From: Desulfobacterales bacterium
GTDB taxonomy: Bacteria; Desulfobacterota; Desulfobacteria; Desulfobacterales; Desulfobacteraceae
Assembly (NCBI GenBank): GCA_022361095.1
Contig: JAKSBO010001045.1
Coordinates: 1 to 6,596, forward strand
Reading direction: 5' to 3'
Length of the DNA stretch: 6,596 nt
In this document: positions 1 through 5,495 of the stretch, piece after piece
Position numbering within the stretch: the stretch's first letter is position 1
Layout of the letters: every line of letters begins with the position of its first letter
Translations under genes and position numbers: made by a program
Notes under the pieces: generated by a model
What the model saw: only the letters and a program-made list of their open reading frames with translations
What the model was told of the DNA's origin: nothing
Database searches by the model: none

Positions 1-508
1 CAAAAAAGAGAACCAGGCACCAAACCAGAAAACCGGGGATGCTGAATATCTTGTTTATGACCGGCATCATCCGGTTCAGAAAAAGGTCCGGATCCAGCAA
101 CGGAATCCGGATAAACATGATACTCATAAGTTTTGAGCGGGTCTCTTTTTGCCTTCTTTTTCTGTATCGTTCAAATAATTTTTCTTTGTCCGGAGCACTG
201 TTATAGTAGAGGAGATCGGCGTAATAAAGCCGGCTTAAAAGCTGGAGCACCTCTTCTTGTCCCGGTGCCGTTTCGGGGTATAAACCCAGGCATTCTTCCC
301 ATACCTGTTCGACGGTACGCTCTTTTTTGAGCCTGGAAATAAAATTGTATGCTTCCGGTCTGATCCTGAAAAAAAGGTTGTTGAACGGATCCTGGAGCAG
401 ATACCATTCTTCTCCCCTGAAAAGCTGCCTTTTGACCTCTATGGTGGGGCGGAGGGCAATGTTTAAATCGGCAATGCGGTACCAAGATTCACTGAATGTT
501 TTCTGCAT
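1..508 (-). CDS. M50-family-like membrane protein with PqqD-like N-terminal domain (5' part; 3' end beyond left edge)
   Basis: The reading frame opens at an ATG (minus strand, plus 506-508) and runs off the left edge without a stop, giving 169 visible residues. Residues about 14-100 look like a PqqD-like domain: a 'LRPTIEVKRQLFRGEEWYLL' segment, then 'FRIRPEAYNFI', 'RTVEQVWEE' and an acidic/leucine helix ending 'YYADLL'. A basic linker and 'RIPLLDPDLFLNRMMPV' follow, then a first hydrophobic segment starting near residue 155 (FSIPGFLVWCLVLFF). From memory of the family, this layout (PqqD-like, short basic linker, 'PLLDPD', first membrane helix) is that of large M50 (site-2 protease-like) membrane proteins encoded next to GAF-HlyD adaptors. 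The zinc motif HExxH and any C-terminal barrel-sandwich domain would lie outside the window, so protease activity is inferred, not seen. A GAGGGGG Shine-Dalgarno stands 9 nt before the ATG, and the gene starts 24 bp after the adaptor gene stops, so it is the fourth gene of the operon. Confidence 0.75.
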   Translation of the reverse strand, partial: MQKTFSESWYRIADLNIALRPTIEVKRQLFRGEEWYLLQDPFNNLFFRIRPEAYNFISRLKKERTVEQVWEECLGLYPETAPGQEEVLQLLSRLYYADLLYYNSAPDKEKLFERYRKRRQKETRSKLMSIMFIRIPLLDPDLFLNRMMPVINKIFSIPGFLVWCLVLFF

Positions 509-532
509 ATTGAATTACCCCCTCACACGGTA

Positions 533-1699
533 TCACCACCATAAAAACAGCCGGAAAAAATCAATGGTTCGCCGGGTGATGATCCAGGCAATGCTTTTTT
601 TCCCTGCATTGATTTTGGCAATGCCGCTCATCCCCGGGCGCCACCAGTCAGCCGGGTTCTGTGTGAACTCACACCGGACAATGAATTTATTTCCCTCTTC
701 CTTGGATACGGCCACGGGGTCCACCCTTGTGACGGCAATGTCATACTTGAATTTGGGCTGGCTGATAAAGGCGATCCGGCCGGGGGCATTTTCCCGGATA
801 TGGTGAATATCCTTTTCATCCACATCCAGCTCCACATAGGTTTTATCTAACTTTGCAAGTTTGAATAACACATCGCCTTTGCGCACAGGGGCCCCCAGCA
901 TTTTTTCAAGATCCCCTTCAACCACAACGCCTGCAAAAGGGGCACGGACCTGTGCATTTTTAAGGTGGTACCGGACAATTTTCAATTGTGCCCGGGCCTG
1001 GGCGGAAAGGGCCTGGGAGATCTTCATTTCCGACAGGTAATTGGACGCCCTGGCCTTTTGTGCCTCCCTGTCGTAGCGTACCTGGTTGGCCACTGCATTG
1101 GATTCTTCCAAAAGCAGTTCCCGGGTGTCCAGGGTGAGCATAATATCTCCTTGGTTGACAATGTCACCGATATCCACCTTTACCTGGTCGATATAACCGT
1201 CAAAAGAGGCGGGCAGGTAGGCGACACTGTCTGTCTGGATGACAAACGGTGCTTCTATGCGAAAATTGACTTTGGCGAAAATCAACACGGCCACAAGCAC
1301 GGCCAGCAATATCCCGCCTGCTTTGGCAAGGGTGTTTTCAACGCCCAGAAGTCCGGCCAGTTTTTTTCTTGCACCGGCCGCCAGCCTGGCGCCAAACCAC
1401 CGGTCCCCGGCCCTGAGGTCATGAAGGTGCCGGGCCGACTGCACGCAGATAAGGCTGATGGTGGACACGGTTTCCTGGTCAAAGGCAGGGCCGTCGATCC
1501 GCTCGCAGGTCAGGGCCCCGGTAATGTTATTGTTTAAGCGTATGGGAAAGGTGGCCATTGCCTGAAGCTGGTTCGCTTTTGCGAATGCGTTATGATGCCG
1601 CATGACAGATCTGTTTTCCAAGGGTGCCGGAAAAACGATTTCAACATCCTGGCATACGGATTCTTCCATCACTTTTTCAAGCTCCTGGACCACGGCCAT
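533..1699 (-). CDS. GAF-HlyD inner-membrane adaptor, C-terminal part (downstream of frameshift)
   Basis: This is the second part of a gene spanning 533-2405 that is split by one extra base. The open frame extends upstream to an ATG at 1735, but its first 12 codons are the wrong-frame reading of the upstream half. I start it at the ATG at 1699, which is also the Met of the expected 'FEKKM' junction. The first ~90 residues complete a GAF domain ('AMATFPIRLNNNITGALTCE'). A basic stretch (GARLAAGARKK) and one membrane helix (ILLAVLVAVLIFA) follow, so the GAF side should be cytoplasmic. Outside lie the two halves of a biotinyl-lipoyl-like barrel-sandwich ('DGYIDQVKVDIGDIVNQGD' and 'VRAPFAGVVVEGDLEK') around a short helical hairpin, and then a beta-barrel ('TYVELDVDEKDI', 'WRPGMSGIAKI'), as in HlyD/RND adaptors. 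The tail 'RRTIDFFRLFLWW' is aromatic/basic. The part alone is 388 residues from 1699. No good Shine-Dalgarno precedes that ATG. Alone it would be an adaptor with a truncated GAF domain. Confidence 0.8.
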   Translation of the reverse strand: MAVVQELEKVMEESVCQDVEIVFPAPLENRSVMRHHNAFAKANQLQAMATFPIRLNNNITGALTCERIDGPAFDQETVSTISLICVQSARHLHDLRAGDRWFGARLAAGARKKLAGLLGVENTLAKAGGILLAVLVAVLIFAKVNFRIEAPFVIQTDSVAYLPASFDGYIDQVKVDIGDIVNQGDIMLTLDTRELLLEESNAVANQVRYDREAQKARASNYLSEMKISQALSAQARAQLKIVRYHLKNAQVRAPFAGVVVEGDLEKMLGAPVRKGDVLFKLAKLDKTYVELDVDEKDIHHIRENAPGRIAFISQPKFKYDIAVTRVDPVAVSKEEGNKFIVRCEFTQNPADWWRPGMSGIAKINAGKKSIAWIITRRTIDFFRLFLWW

Positions 1700-2405
1700 T
1701 TTTTTTTTCGAATTTTTCAATATGGCTGATGGCATGGGTCCGGATATAACCGCCTGTGGCCCAGCCCAGGCTCACCCGGTCAAATGCGTAGCGGGCCGCA
1801 ATTTCGTTGCAAAAAGCCATGGCCGCAGCCATATACCGTTCCTGGCTGTTGATCTCAAGGGCCACATCCAGCACCTTGGAAAATCGTGACGCATCTATCC
1901 GGCTTTGGTTTAATTTCTGCCGTAACTGGTAAATAAGGGGAATGTCGGCAATGGCATGAAGCCGGGTGCAAGGCAAGGATGGTTCGGTCTGTTTTTTATT
2001 TTCACTGATAAACAAGGCCACAGCAGGCGGCTCTTCTTCTTGGAGCCCAAGGCGGATCGCGGCAAGTTCTGCCGGGCACCCTTTGGGAGGAATCTCGATT
2101 TGACCGGTGGCATCACCCTTGGCCTGGGCGTTCCGGCATAATTGTTCAACAGCCTGCATCAGTCCGGGCGTTTTTAATATATCTTGGGCATTGGGCGGAT
2201 GGAGCCCTGCAACGGTCCAGTTTTGGGTGTCAGGCCTTAAAATGCACACCAGGCTGTATCCGGCTTGGGCAACAAGGGCTGCCGTTTTGAGGAATTCAGC
2301 CCAGAAGCGTTGGGGGCCTTCCTGGATGCCTGCGGTATTCCGGCATTGCGCCAGGGCATTTTTAAAATGGTCTGTTGGCTCTTGGCGGTTTATATGTTCT
2401 GCCAC
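1677..2405 (-). CDS. GAF-HlyD inner-membrane adaptor, N-terminal part (ends at frameshift)
   Basis: Starts at GTG (plus 2403-2405), 14 bp after the first adaptor's stop, with only a weak GAGA-like ribosome site. It gives 242 residues, of which the last seven (NGRGPGA) are out of frame after the A10 tract. There is no signal peptide, so the part is cytoplasmic. Residues about 32-155 look like a degenerate GAF-type fold ('FWAEFLKTAALVAQAGYSLV', 'NWTVAGLHPP', 'PAVALFISE'). A polar helix (about 155-172) follows, then the start of a clearer GAF domain ('LDVALEINSQERYMAAAMAF', 'FDRVSLGWATGGYIRTHAIS'). GAF domains bind small ligands or mediate dimerisation; the ligand cannot be read here. The second GAF continues directly in the downstream frame ('MAVVQELEKVMEE'), showing that the two parts are one ancestral protein, 623 residues if one A is lost. 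The gene may be decayed, phase-variable, rescued by slippage at the A-run, or the victim of a sequencing error. Confidence 0.75.
   Translation of the reverse strand: MAEHINRQEPTDHFKNALAQCRNTAGIQEGPQRFWAEFLKTAALVAQAGYSLVCILRPDTQNWTVAGLHPPNAQDILKTPGLMQAVEQLCRNAQAKGDATGQIEIPPKGCPAELAAIRLGLQEEEPPAVALFISENKKQTEPSLPCTRLHAIADIPLIYQLRQKLNQSRIDASRFSKVLDVALEINSQERYMAAAMAFCNEIAARYAFDRVSLGWATGGYIRTHAISHIEKFEKKNGRGPGA
1699..1708 (-). other. A10 homopolymer frameshift site in the GAF-HlyD gene
   Basis: On the minus strand the sequence reads TTCG, then ten A's, then TGGCC. The upstream frame reads F-E-K-K-N-G-R-G-P-G-A-stop (stop at 1677-1679). The frame carrying the rest of the adaptor reads K-K-K-M-A-V-V across the same run. 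Nine A's would join the frames as F-E-K-K-M-A-V-V with no other change. The tract lies inside the second GAF domain, so two independent products would each carry a broken domain. A10 tracts are prone to polymerase slippage in replication, transcription and sequencing, so the sequence alone cannot decide between error, phase variation and transcriptional slippage. Confidence 0.85.
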
Positions 2406-2419
2406 AATTTTTATCTCGG

Positions 2420-3580
2420 TTAATGCGTTTCAGATGCTTTGTTCGTTGATGTGTTTTCCAGTCCGGAGCCAAGGGTAATGTATTGGCCTGAAACAAATGC
2501 TTTGTTGCCCTTAAATTCAATACAATACCAGGGCAGGGTGGCTTCCCGGACAGCGACCTGTGTGCCTTTGTGCAATTTGCCCAAAAGCTTCCCCTTTTTC
2601 TGGGCCGTCTCTCTAACCATCAGGGTGTCGGCTGTGACGATTCCGGTTAACTCCGGGGCGCACTCTTCAGGCGGGATGGGGTTTGCGGCGTGTACATTGC
2701 CTGACATCGACTCAGACTCTTTTTTTTCAGGTTCCTCTACTTGGGATTCAATGATCAGCATACCGGCAATTCCGGGTCTTACAGGCTCTTTTTTATTTGG
2801 GAATTTTACCCTGACCTGGAGCAGGCCGGAGCCGGGGTCCGCCACCGGAGATATAAACGTGACTTTACCCTGCCGGGTCTGGATGCCTGATCCGGAGTTG
2901 ATTTTCAGGGAGACCGTGCCTCCCGGTTTCAGATAGGCAGCCGCTGTCTCTTCAACATTGCAGACAAAAAGGCAGGGATCCGTACTGACCAGTCTCAGGA
3001 CAGGGGCCGGCGGTTCGTAGCTTTCTCCCGGGTCGGACAACACTTCGGTCACGATACCGTTGATCGGGGACTTTATAATCTTGCGTTCCAATAATTCACA
3101 GGCAATCCGGTATTCGATTTTTTCCCGGTCTTTATTTGCTTTCATGCGTTTTAGATCTGCCTTGGCTGTCTGTAGTTCAAGCGCAAGGGTGTCCAGTTCC
3201 TCTTTGCTGATGGATTTTGTTTCCATGTACAGGGTTTTGTTGGATTTGAATATGGCGTTCAGGGTGTTGACTTTGGCCTGGGCCGCTTCAAGTTCCGCAT
3301 GACTTTTCATGGTAACGGCCCTGCGGTTGACTTCAAGCTGTTCAAGCCTGTGGGCCAGGGAAAAAAGAACCTGTCCTTTTTCTATTCGGCTTCCCACCTC
3401 AATATTGATTTTCCGGATAACCCCGGCATCCTCTGCGCCCAGCAACACATCATGAATCGCTTCCGTAAATCCGTTCACCTCAATTGGCCGGGCATTTGCA
3501 GGGGTTAAAAAGGTTAAAAAGGATAAAAAGGTTAAAACCATCAACAGGGCAAAGCTAAAGACCGGTTTTTTCATCATCAT
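2420..3580 (-). CDS. HlyD/RND-type periplasmic adaptor with C-terminal SH3b domain
   Basis: 386 residues. Residues 1-30 are a signal peptide (MMMKK, hydrophobic core, ANA before Arg31). Residues about 42-80 give the first half of a barrel-sandwich ('AGVIRKINIEVGSRIEKGQV'). Residues 82-165 form a charged alpha-helical hairpin that should meet the TolC channel. Residues 168-200 give the second half ('IIKSPINGIVTEVLSDPGES'). Residues 203-280 are the beta-barrel region ending in 'RPGIAGML', as in RND/HlyD adaptors. An acidic, proline-containing linker (about 280-310) leads to a bacterial SH3-like domain at about 312-372 ('LMVRETAQKKGKLLGKLHKG', 'WYCIEFKGNKAFVSGQYITL'). SH3b domains usually bind peptides or cell-wall components, and this one is an uncommon addition to an adaptor. 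The first of three consecutive ATGs overlaps the tolC-like stop as ATGA, and GAGGA within the tolC-like tail can serve as ribosome site. It should bridge the outer-membrane channel and an inner-membrane partner. The cargo is unknown. Confidence 0.88.
   Translation of the reverse strand: MMMKKPVFSFALLMVLTFLSFLTFLTPANARPIEVNGFTEAIHDVLLGAEDAGVIRKINIEVGSRIEKGQVLFSLAHRLEQLEVNRRAVTMKSHAELEAAQAKVNTLNAIFKSNKTLYMETKSISKEELDTLALELQTAKADLKRMKANKDREKIEYRIACELLERKIIKSPINGIVTEVLSDPGESYEPPAPVLRLVSTDPCLFVCNVEETAAAYLKPGGTVSLKINSGSGIQTRQGKVTFISPVADPGSGLLQVRVKFPNKKEPVRPGIAGMLIIESQVEEPEKKESESMSGNVHAANPIPPEECAPELTGIVTADTLMVRETAQKKGKLLGKLHKGTQVAVREATLPWYCIEFKGNKAFVSGQYITLGSGLENTSTNKASETH
3506..3541 (-). repeat. 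9-bp tandem repeat, about four units, within the signal-peptide codons
   Basis: On the plus strand the unit ggttaaaaa recurs about four times, with one base change (ggataaaaa) and a degenerate last copy. In the coding frame it spells the hydrophobic core of the adaptor's signal peptide as F-L-T, F-L-S, F-L-T triplets. The unit is a multiple of three, so gain or loss of a copy would lengthen or shorten the core by three residues without breaking the frame. Boundaries are approximate to a few bases. Confidence 0.8.
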
Positions 3581-5097
3581 TTTTTATCGTCGTCCTCTTC
3601 AATGTTATAAACCGCCAGGAGGGTGCCGTCGATCATCCTTAACCCCATGAGCGCTTTTTGATAGTTGACTTGGCTGGTCAGCCGTGCTTCTTTGGCCTCA
3701 ATATAGTCCTCTTCCTTTTGCAATACGATCCTGCTGTTGCTTTTTCCCGCCTTCATCCTGGCTATTTCCGTTTCCAGGATAATTTGATAATAGTGGGCGG
3801 CTTCGGTGTTGCTCTGCACCTGTTCATTGATGTGGATCACATTTTTTATGACGGACTTCAGGTCATTGTTGAGAGCGACTTCAACGGCGTTCAGTTCCAA
3901 GTCGGCCTGGGCTTGACGATGCTGTGCCGCAGCCAGTTCGCTTTTTGTTTTTTCTCCCCCAAATATCGGTATTCTAAATTCAAACCCGAGGCTCCATACC
4001 GTATATTCATCATCAAGGGTCCTTTCCAGGGAGTCTTTGCCGGCACCATCATAGCTGGCGTATCCATAGGATGCCTTTAAATCAAGGTCGGGAAGGGTTT
4101 GATTTTTGGCGTAAGAGACGCGTATCTCTTCCCTGCCCTTTTTAATCCGGGCTGAGATATATTCGGGGCGGTTTTTCCTGGCATTTTCCATCATGAGATC
4201 AAAATCAAGTTCAGGAATTTTGGTGTCCGGGGCTGCGTCGATCATAACGGCCTCATTGTCGTAGTGCCCGGTGTAAGAGATATAATTTTTAAGGTTTGCC
4301 CTGTTGGCTGCCAGTTGCTGGCGGGCTTCAAAGAGAAGGGCTTTTCTGTTGTTTACACCGGCCATGGCTTCATAAATCATTGTTTCGGCCAGTTTGCCCG
4401 CCCTGACCCTGGCCTTTGTATCTTTAAGCAGTTGTTCTGTTACATTTACCGATTCCCGGAGTATCTTTATGACTTCCATAGACCGGTACAAATCCCAAAA
4501 TGAAATAATCCCGCTCCCTACAATTTCCATGGTTTTCTTCCGGTAATCCTGGAACGAAATCGCGGCATTTTCTTTTGATATTTCGATGTTGGCCCGTGTG
4601 GTTTCTACGCCCCAGTTTTTAAGAATGGGCTGTACCAGGCTTATGCCAAGAAATCCCCTGTATTCGTGATTGTCTTCCAAGTCAAAGTCATTTGTAAGGT
4701 CTTCCAGGGTATGTCCCAGTTGTATCCGGGTCCCCAGGGGGGAGAGTCCTGCTATGCCCAAAGCATATGCACCGGTTCGCTCCTGAACCGTGCCTCTTGA
4801 GAATGCAGTCCTTTGAAAGTCGGTTTCGTCATTGTAATCATAGGAAGCGAAAAATTCGGGTTCAAAAATGGCCTCTGAGTTTTTAACCGCTTCCAGGCTG
4901 ATGGCCCATTCCAGGTTTTGGCTCCGGATGTATTCGTTTTTTTCTTTGACACGCCGGACAAAATCCTTGATGGAGAGCGTCAGCGAAACGTCTTCGGCTG
5001 CATTTGCAGGCGGGCTGCCGGCCGTTAAAAGAAGCGCAAGCCCTGCATAAAAACACCAGATATACAGATGGTCGGTAAAATCTCCAATTCGCGTCAT
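3577..5097 (-). CDS. TolC-family outer-membrane channel protein
   Basis: 506 residues, normal for a TolC/outer-membrane efflux protein. The first ~34 residues form a signal peptide with a longish polar start, a hydrophobic stretch (LYIWCFYAGLALLLTA) and a cleavage site near ANA-AE. Two OEP repeats follow, about 42-280 and 295-490. Each has long amphipathic helices and a strand pair typical of the barrel: 'YRGFLGISLVQPILKNWG' in the first; 'LPDLDLKASYGYASYD' and 'WSLGFEFRIPIFGGEKTKSE' in the second. Helical parts rich in Ala, Gln and Glu ('RQQLAANRANLKNYI', 'AAAQHRQAQADLELNAVEVA') would form the periplasmic tunnel. The trimer should be the exit duct for the adaptors encoded downstream. The start is supported by AGGAG 5 nt upstream and by the promoter at 5149-5178. 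It is the first gene of the operon, and its stop overlaps the next start by 4 bp (ATGA). The tail EEDDDKK is strongly charged. The cargo cannot be inferred. Confidence 0.92.
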   Translation of the reverse strand: MTRIGDFTDHLYIWCFYAGLALLLTAGSPPANAAEDVSLTLSIKDFVRRVKEKNEYIRSQNLEWAISLEAVKNSEAIFEPEFFASYDYNDETDFQRTAFSRGTVQERTGAYALGIAGLSPLGTRIQLGHTLEDLTNDFDLEDNHEYRGFLGISLVQPILKNWGVETTRANIEISKENAAISFQDYRKKTMEIVGSGIISFWDLYRSMEVIKILRESVNVTEQLLKDTKARVRAGKLAETMIYEAMAGVNNRKALLFEARQQLAANRANLKNYISYTGHYDNEAVMIDAAPDTKIPELDFDLMMENARKNRPEYISARIKKGREEIRVSYAKNQTLPDLDLKASYGYASYDGAGKDSLERTLDDEYTVWSLGFEFRIPIFGGEKTKSELAAAQHRQAQADLELNAVEVALNNDLKSVIKNVIHINEQVQSNTEAAHYYQIILETEIARMKAGKSNSRIVLQKEEDYIEAKEARLTSQVNYQKALMGLRMIDGTLLAVYNIEEDDDKK

Positions 5098-5102
5098 CTA
5101 TT

Positions 5103-5107
5103 CTCCT
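5103..5107 (-). promoter_or_regulatory. Shine-Dalgarno of the tolC-like gene
   Basis: The minus strand reads AGGAG, then AATAG, then ATG. This near-consensus ribosome site at 5-nt spacing fixes the start at 5097. Confidence 0.85.
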
Positions 5108-5148
5108 GAATATGAATGTAATGTGAAAATATAATTTAACGTCTGATA

Positions 5149-5178
5149 ATTATATAAGGAAGCGGATTCCCTTGACAA
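5149..5178 (-). promoter_or_regulatory. Sigma-70-type promoter of the export operon
   Basis: On the minus strand TTGTCA (plus 5173-5178, five of six bases of consensus) is followed after 18 bp by a perfect TATAAT (plus 5149-5154). Transcription would begin near 5140-5143, leaving a leader of about 45 nt before the tolC-like ATG. No other promoter-like pair is obvious before the left-hand genes, and their spacing is operon-like, so this promoter probably drives all four. Confidence 0.65.
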
Positions 5179-5196
5179 CTTACAATATTCTTACAA
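5179..5196 (-). promoter_or_regulatory. Tandem heptamer operator candidate upstream of the -35
   Basis: Two identical heptamers, CTTACAA on the plus strand (TTGTAAG on the minus), occupy 5179-5185 and 5190-5196, an 11-bp period. The nearer copy directly abuts the -35 hexamer. Two same-orientation half-sites one helical turn apart, touching the -35, is the usual arrangement for OmpR/PhoB-family response-regulator activation. The regulator is not in the window, so this is a structural inference. Confidence 0.45.
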
Positions 5197-5207
5197 AGTA
5201 TAGAGTC

Positions 5208-5295
5208 CTTTTTATAAAAAAGTCTGGGTAAGCTACTCAGATTTTTCAAACTTTGTTGTGGGCTGTGTCTGGTCGCTGATAGGTCGGGCCGGCCC
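5208..5295. repeat. Intergenic direct repeat, copy A
   Basis: By hand alignment this 88-bp stretch matches 5400-5486 at about 65 of 88 columns, in the same orientation, with one gap. Best conserved are the CTTTTTATAAAA start, the hairpin frame, TTTGT.G.GGGCTG, TGATAG and GGCCGGCC. It ends in a perfect 10-bp palindrome, GGGCCGGCCC (5286-5295). It has no open reading frame of note and no similarity to an insertion sequence that I recognise. Confidence 0.7.
5218..5246. terminator. Bidirectional intrinsic terminator candidate (hairpin of repeat A)
   Basis: The stem pairs 5218-5230 with 5234-5246 around a 3-nt loop. Its core is TCTGGGTA/TACTCAGA and it is extended by A/T pairs. Read on the minus strand, the core is followed by CTTTTTT; on the plus strand, by ATTTTT. 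This suits termination in either direction. It lies between parB and the export promoter, so on the minus strand it would stop parAB read-through. The core has one G-U wobble on the plus strand, which is an A-C mismatch on the minus strand. Confidence 0.55.
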
Positions 5296-5354
5296 ATAAC
5301 CGGTATAAGATAAATAGAATAGATGCTTGGACAACATATATTTTCAATGGCCGG

Positions 5355-5372
5355 ACTGCTACCGGTAGCAGT
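5355..5372. repeat. Perfect 18-bp palindrome, candidate parS-like ParB site
   Basis: ACTGCTACCGGTAGCAGT equals its own reverse complement with no spacer. TGGCCGG occurs as a direct repeat close to both sides (5348-5354 and 5378-5384), and a CACGTG hexamer lies at 5374-5379. There is no T-run next to it, so it does not look like a terminator. ParB-type centromere sites of plasmids such as F and P1 lie just downstream of the parB gene, which is where this one sits. ParB binding is inferred only. Confidence 0.4.
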
Positions 5373-5399
5373 TCACGTGGCCGGCTTAGATGCCCCCGG

Positions 5400-5486
5400 C
5401 TTTTTATAAAACGTCCGGGTACGTTACCCGGATCTTACACGCTTTGTCGGGGGCTGGATCCGGGTGGTGATAGACCAGGCCGGCCA
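5400..5486. repeat. Intergenic direct repeat, copy B
   Basis: Diverged partner of 5208-5295, starting 192 bp further on and ending ten bases before the parB stop. Its core hairpin TCCGGGTA-CGT-TACCCGGA (5414-5432) is perfect. Relative to copy A, the third pair changes from T-A to C-G on both sides, a compensatory change. An outer inverted repeat GCCCCCG (5392-5398) / CGGGGGC (5447-5453) brackets the hairpin in this copy. Just past it lies a perfect 12-bp palindrome, CGGCCATGGCCG (5481-5492). Confidence 0.7.
5412..5433 (-). terminator. Weak intrinsic terminator candidate for parAB (hairpin of repeat B)
   Basis: On the minus strand, about 60 nt after the parB stop, a perfect 8-bp GC-rich stem with a 3-nt loop is followed by CGTTTTATAAAAAG. 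The T-run is short, so termination may be partial. The hairpin of repeat A would serve as backup. Confidence 0.4.
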
Positions 5487-5495
5487 TGGCCGTTA

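Noticed and set aside
201..485. 94-codon minus-strand open frame
   Set aside because: It is out of frame with the M50-like gene, whose frame carries the PqqD-like pattern. The 94-residue product is Pro/Arg-rich noise.
327..806. 159-codon plus-strand open frame across the junction of the last two genes
   Set aside because: It overlaps the M50-like and GAF-HlyD genes in antisense, with no motif or ribosome site to support it.
965..1537. 190-codon plus-strand open frame
   Set aside because: It is fully antisense to the GAF-HlyD gene, shows no recognisable domain and has composition expected of a shadow frame. The minus-strand frame has clear adaptor motifs.
5172..5204. Plus-strand TTGACA followed by TATAGA
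   Set aside because: The spacing is 21 bp, too long for a sigma-70 promoter. The same bases give a much better minus-strand promoter with an 18-bp spacer.
5368..5383. Canonical parS (TGTTTCACGTGAAACA)
   Set aside because: TTCACGTG is present, but only about 8 of 16 positions agree and the right half is absent, so chance similarity is likely.
5098..5495. tRNA, CRISPR array or insertion sequence in the intergenic region
   Set aside because: There is no cloverleaf or TpsiC-like box, only two diverged repeats without a regular array, and no transposase frame or paired terminal inverted repeats.
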